Source of the DNA: Spirochaetales bacterium
GTDB lineage: Bacteria > Spirochaetota > Spirochaetia > Treponematales > UBA12059
DNA length: 5,109 nucleotides
Assembly (NCBI GenBank): GCA_004525355.1
Contig: SPCK01000183.1
Coordinates: 1-5,109, forward strand
Reading direction: 5' to 3'
Part shown: positions 5,024 through 5,109 of the stretch, one piece after another
Layout of the letters: the number at the start of each line of letters is the position of its first letter
Position numbering within the stretch: the first letter of the stretch is position 1
Made by a program: the position numbers and the translations under genes
Notes under the pieces: model-generated
Told to the model about the DNA's origin: nothing
Database searches by the model: none
What the model saw: the letters and a program-made list of their open reading frames with translations, nothing else

Positions 5024-5109
5024 GCGGCCTCCTTCAGTTTCTGGAAGAACGTCAATGCGGTTCCGAAGGCGATAAGAATGAAGGCGGCGAACACCAGAGG
5101 ATAGCCGGG
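5020..5109 (-). CDS. resB: ResB-like cytochrome c biogenesis protein, C-terminal fragment
   Basis: A minus-strand frame enters from the right edge and stops with TGA at 5020-5022, overlapping the ccsB ATG (ATGA). The last 29 residues are visible: a hydrophobic helix (PLVFAAFILIAFGTALTFF) and a short basic tail (QKLKEAA). This fits the final transmembrane helix of ResB (Ccs1), the partner that normally precedes ccsB/ccsA in System II operons. The fragment itself carries no diagnostic motif, so the name rests mainly on gene order and coupling. Confidence 0.65.
   Translation of the reverse strand, partial: PGYPLVFAAFILIAFGTALTFFQKLKEAA

Noticed and set aside
4349..5104. Plus-strand open frame of 251 codons
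   Set aside because: Antisense to ccsB and resB, composed of charged and Gly-rich low-complexity sequence with no domain; the opposite strand carries the WWSWDPKE motif.

Overview
The window is about 5.1 kb of moderately GC-rich bacterial chromosome with ordinary housekeeping and sensory genes. Tight spacing, Shine-Dalgarno (SD) sites and ResB/CcsB-type (System II) cytochrome c maturation suggest a Gram-negative bacterium. A deltaproteobacterial-type or spirochaete-type lineage would fit, but this is inferred from gene content and no marker in the window fixes it. No mobile elements, CRISPR arrays, tRNAs or rRNAs were seen.

Layout from left to right: the C-terminal end of a probable MATE-family multidrug/cation exporter (+, ends at 158); a complete tyrosyl-tRNA synthetase gene, tyrS (-, 173-1477), converging on it; a 251-bp divergent intergenic region (1478-1728); a YchJ-family protein with two SEC-C metal-binding motifs (+, 1729-2211); a membrane sensor histidine kinase with an extracytoplasmic solute-binding domain, a PAS-like domain and a HisKA_2-type kinase core (+, 2301-4232); the cytochrome c maturation gene ccsB/ccsA (-, 4223-5023), which overlaps the kinase tail to tail by 10 bp; and the last 29 codons of a probable resB (-, 5020 to the window edge), joined to ccsB by an ATGA overlap.

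The most interesting part is the intergenic region upstream of tyrS. Read on the minus strand toward tyrS it holds a good sigma70-like promoter, a short open frame with adjacent Phe-Tyr-Tyr codons, a long nested hairpin whose apical loop carries those codons, a GCAA-tetraloop hairpin, a strong intrinsic terminator with eight U, and two further small hairpins, the last covering the SD-like bases of tyrS. Because the neighbouring gene is divergent, this terminator can only act on a transcript that starts inside the intergenic region and heads for tyrS. This looks like a tyrosine-sensing transcription attenuator of tyrS (ribosome-mediated leader peptide) or, alternatively, a small RNA of about 120 nt. 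The layout is read directly from the sequence; the regulatory mechanism is inference.

Functionally the genes are mostly independent: tyrS charges tRNA-Tyr, resB-ccsB form the haem-delivery and ligation complex for c-type cytochromes, the kinase is an orphan sensor with no response regulator in view, and ychJ is an uncharacterised zinc-binding-type protein.
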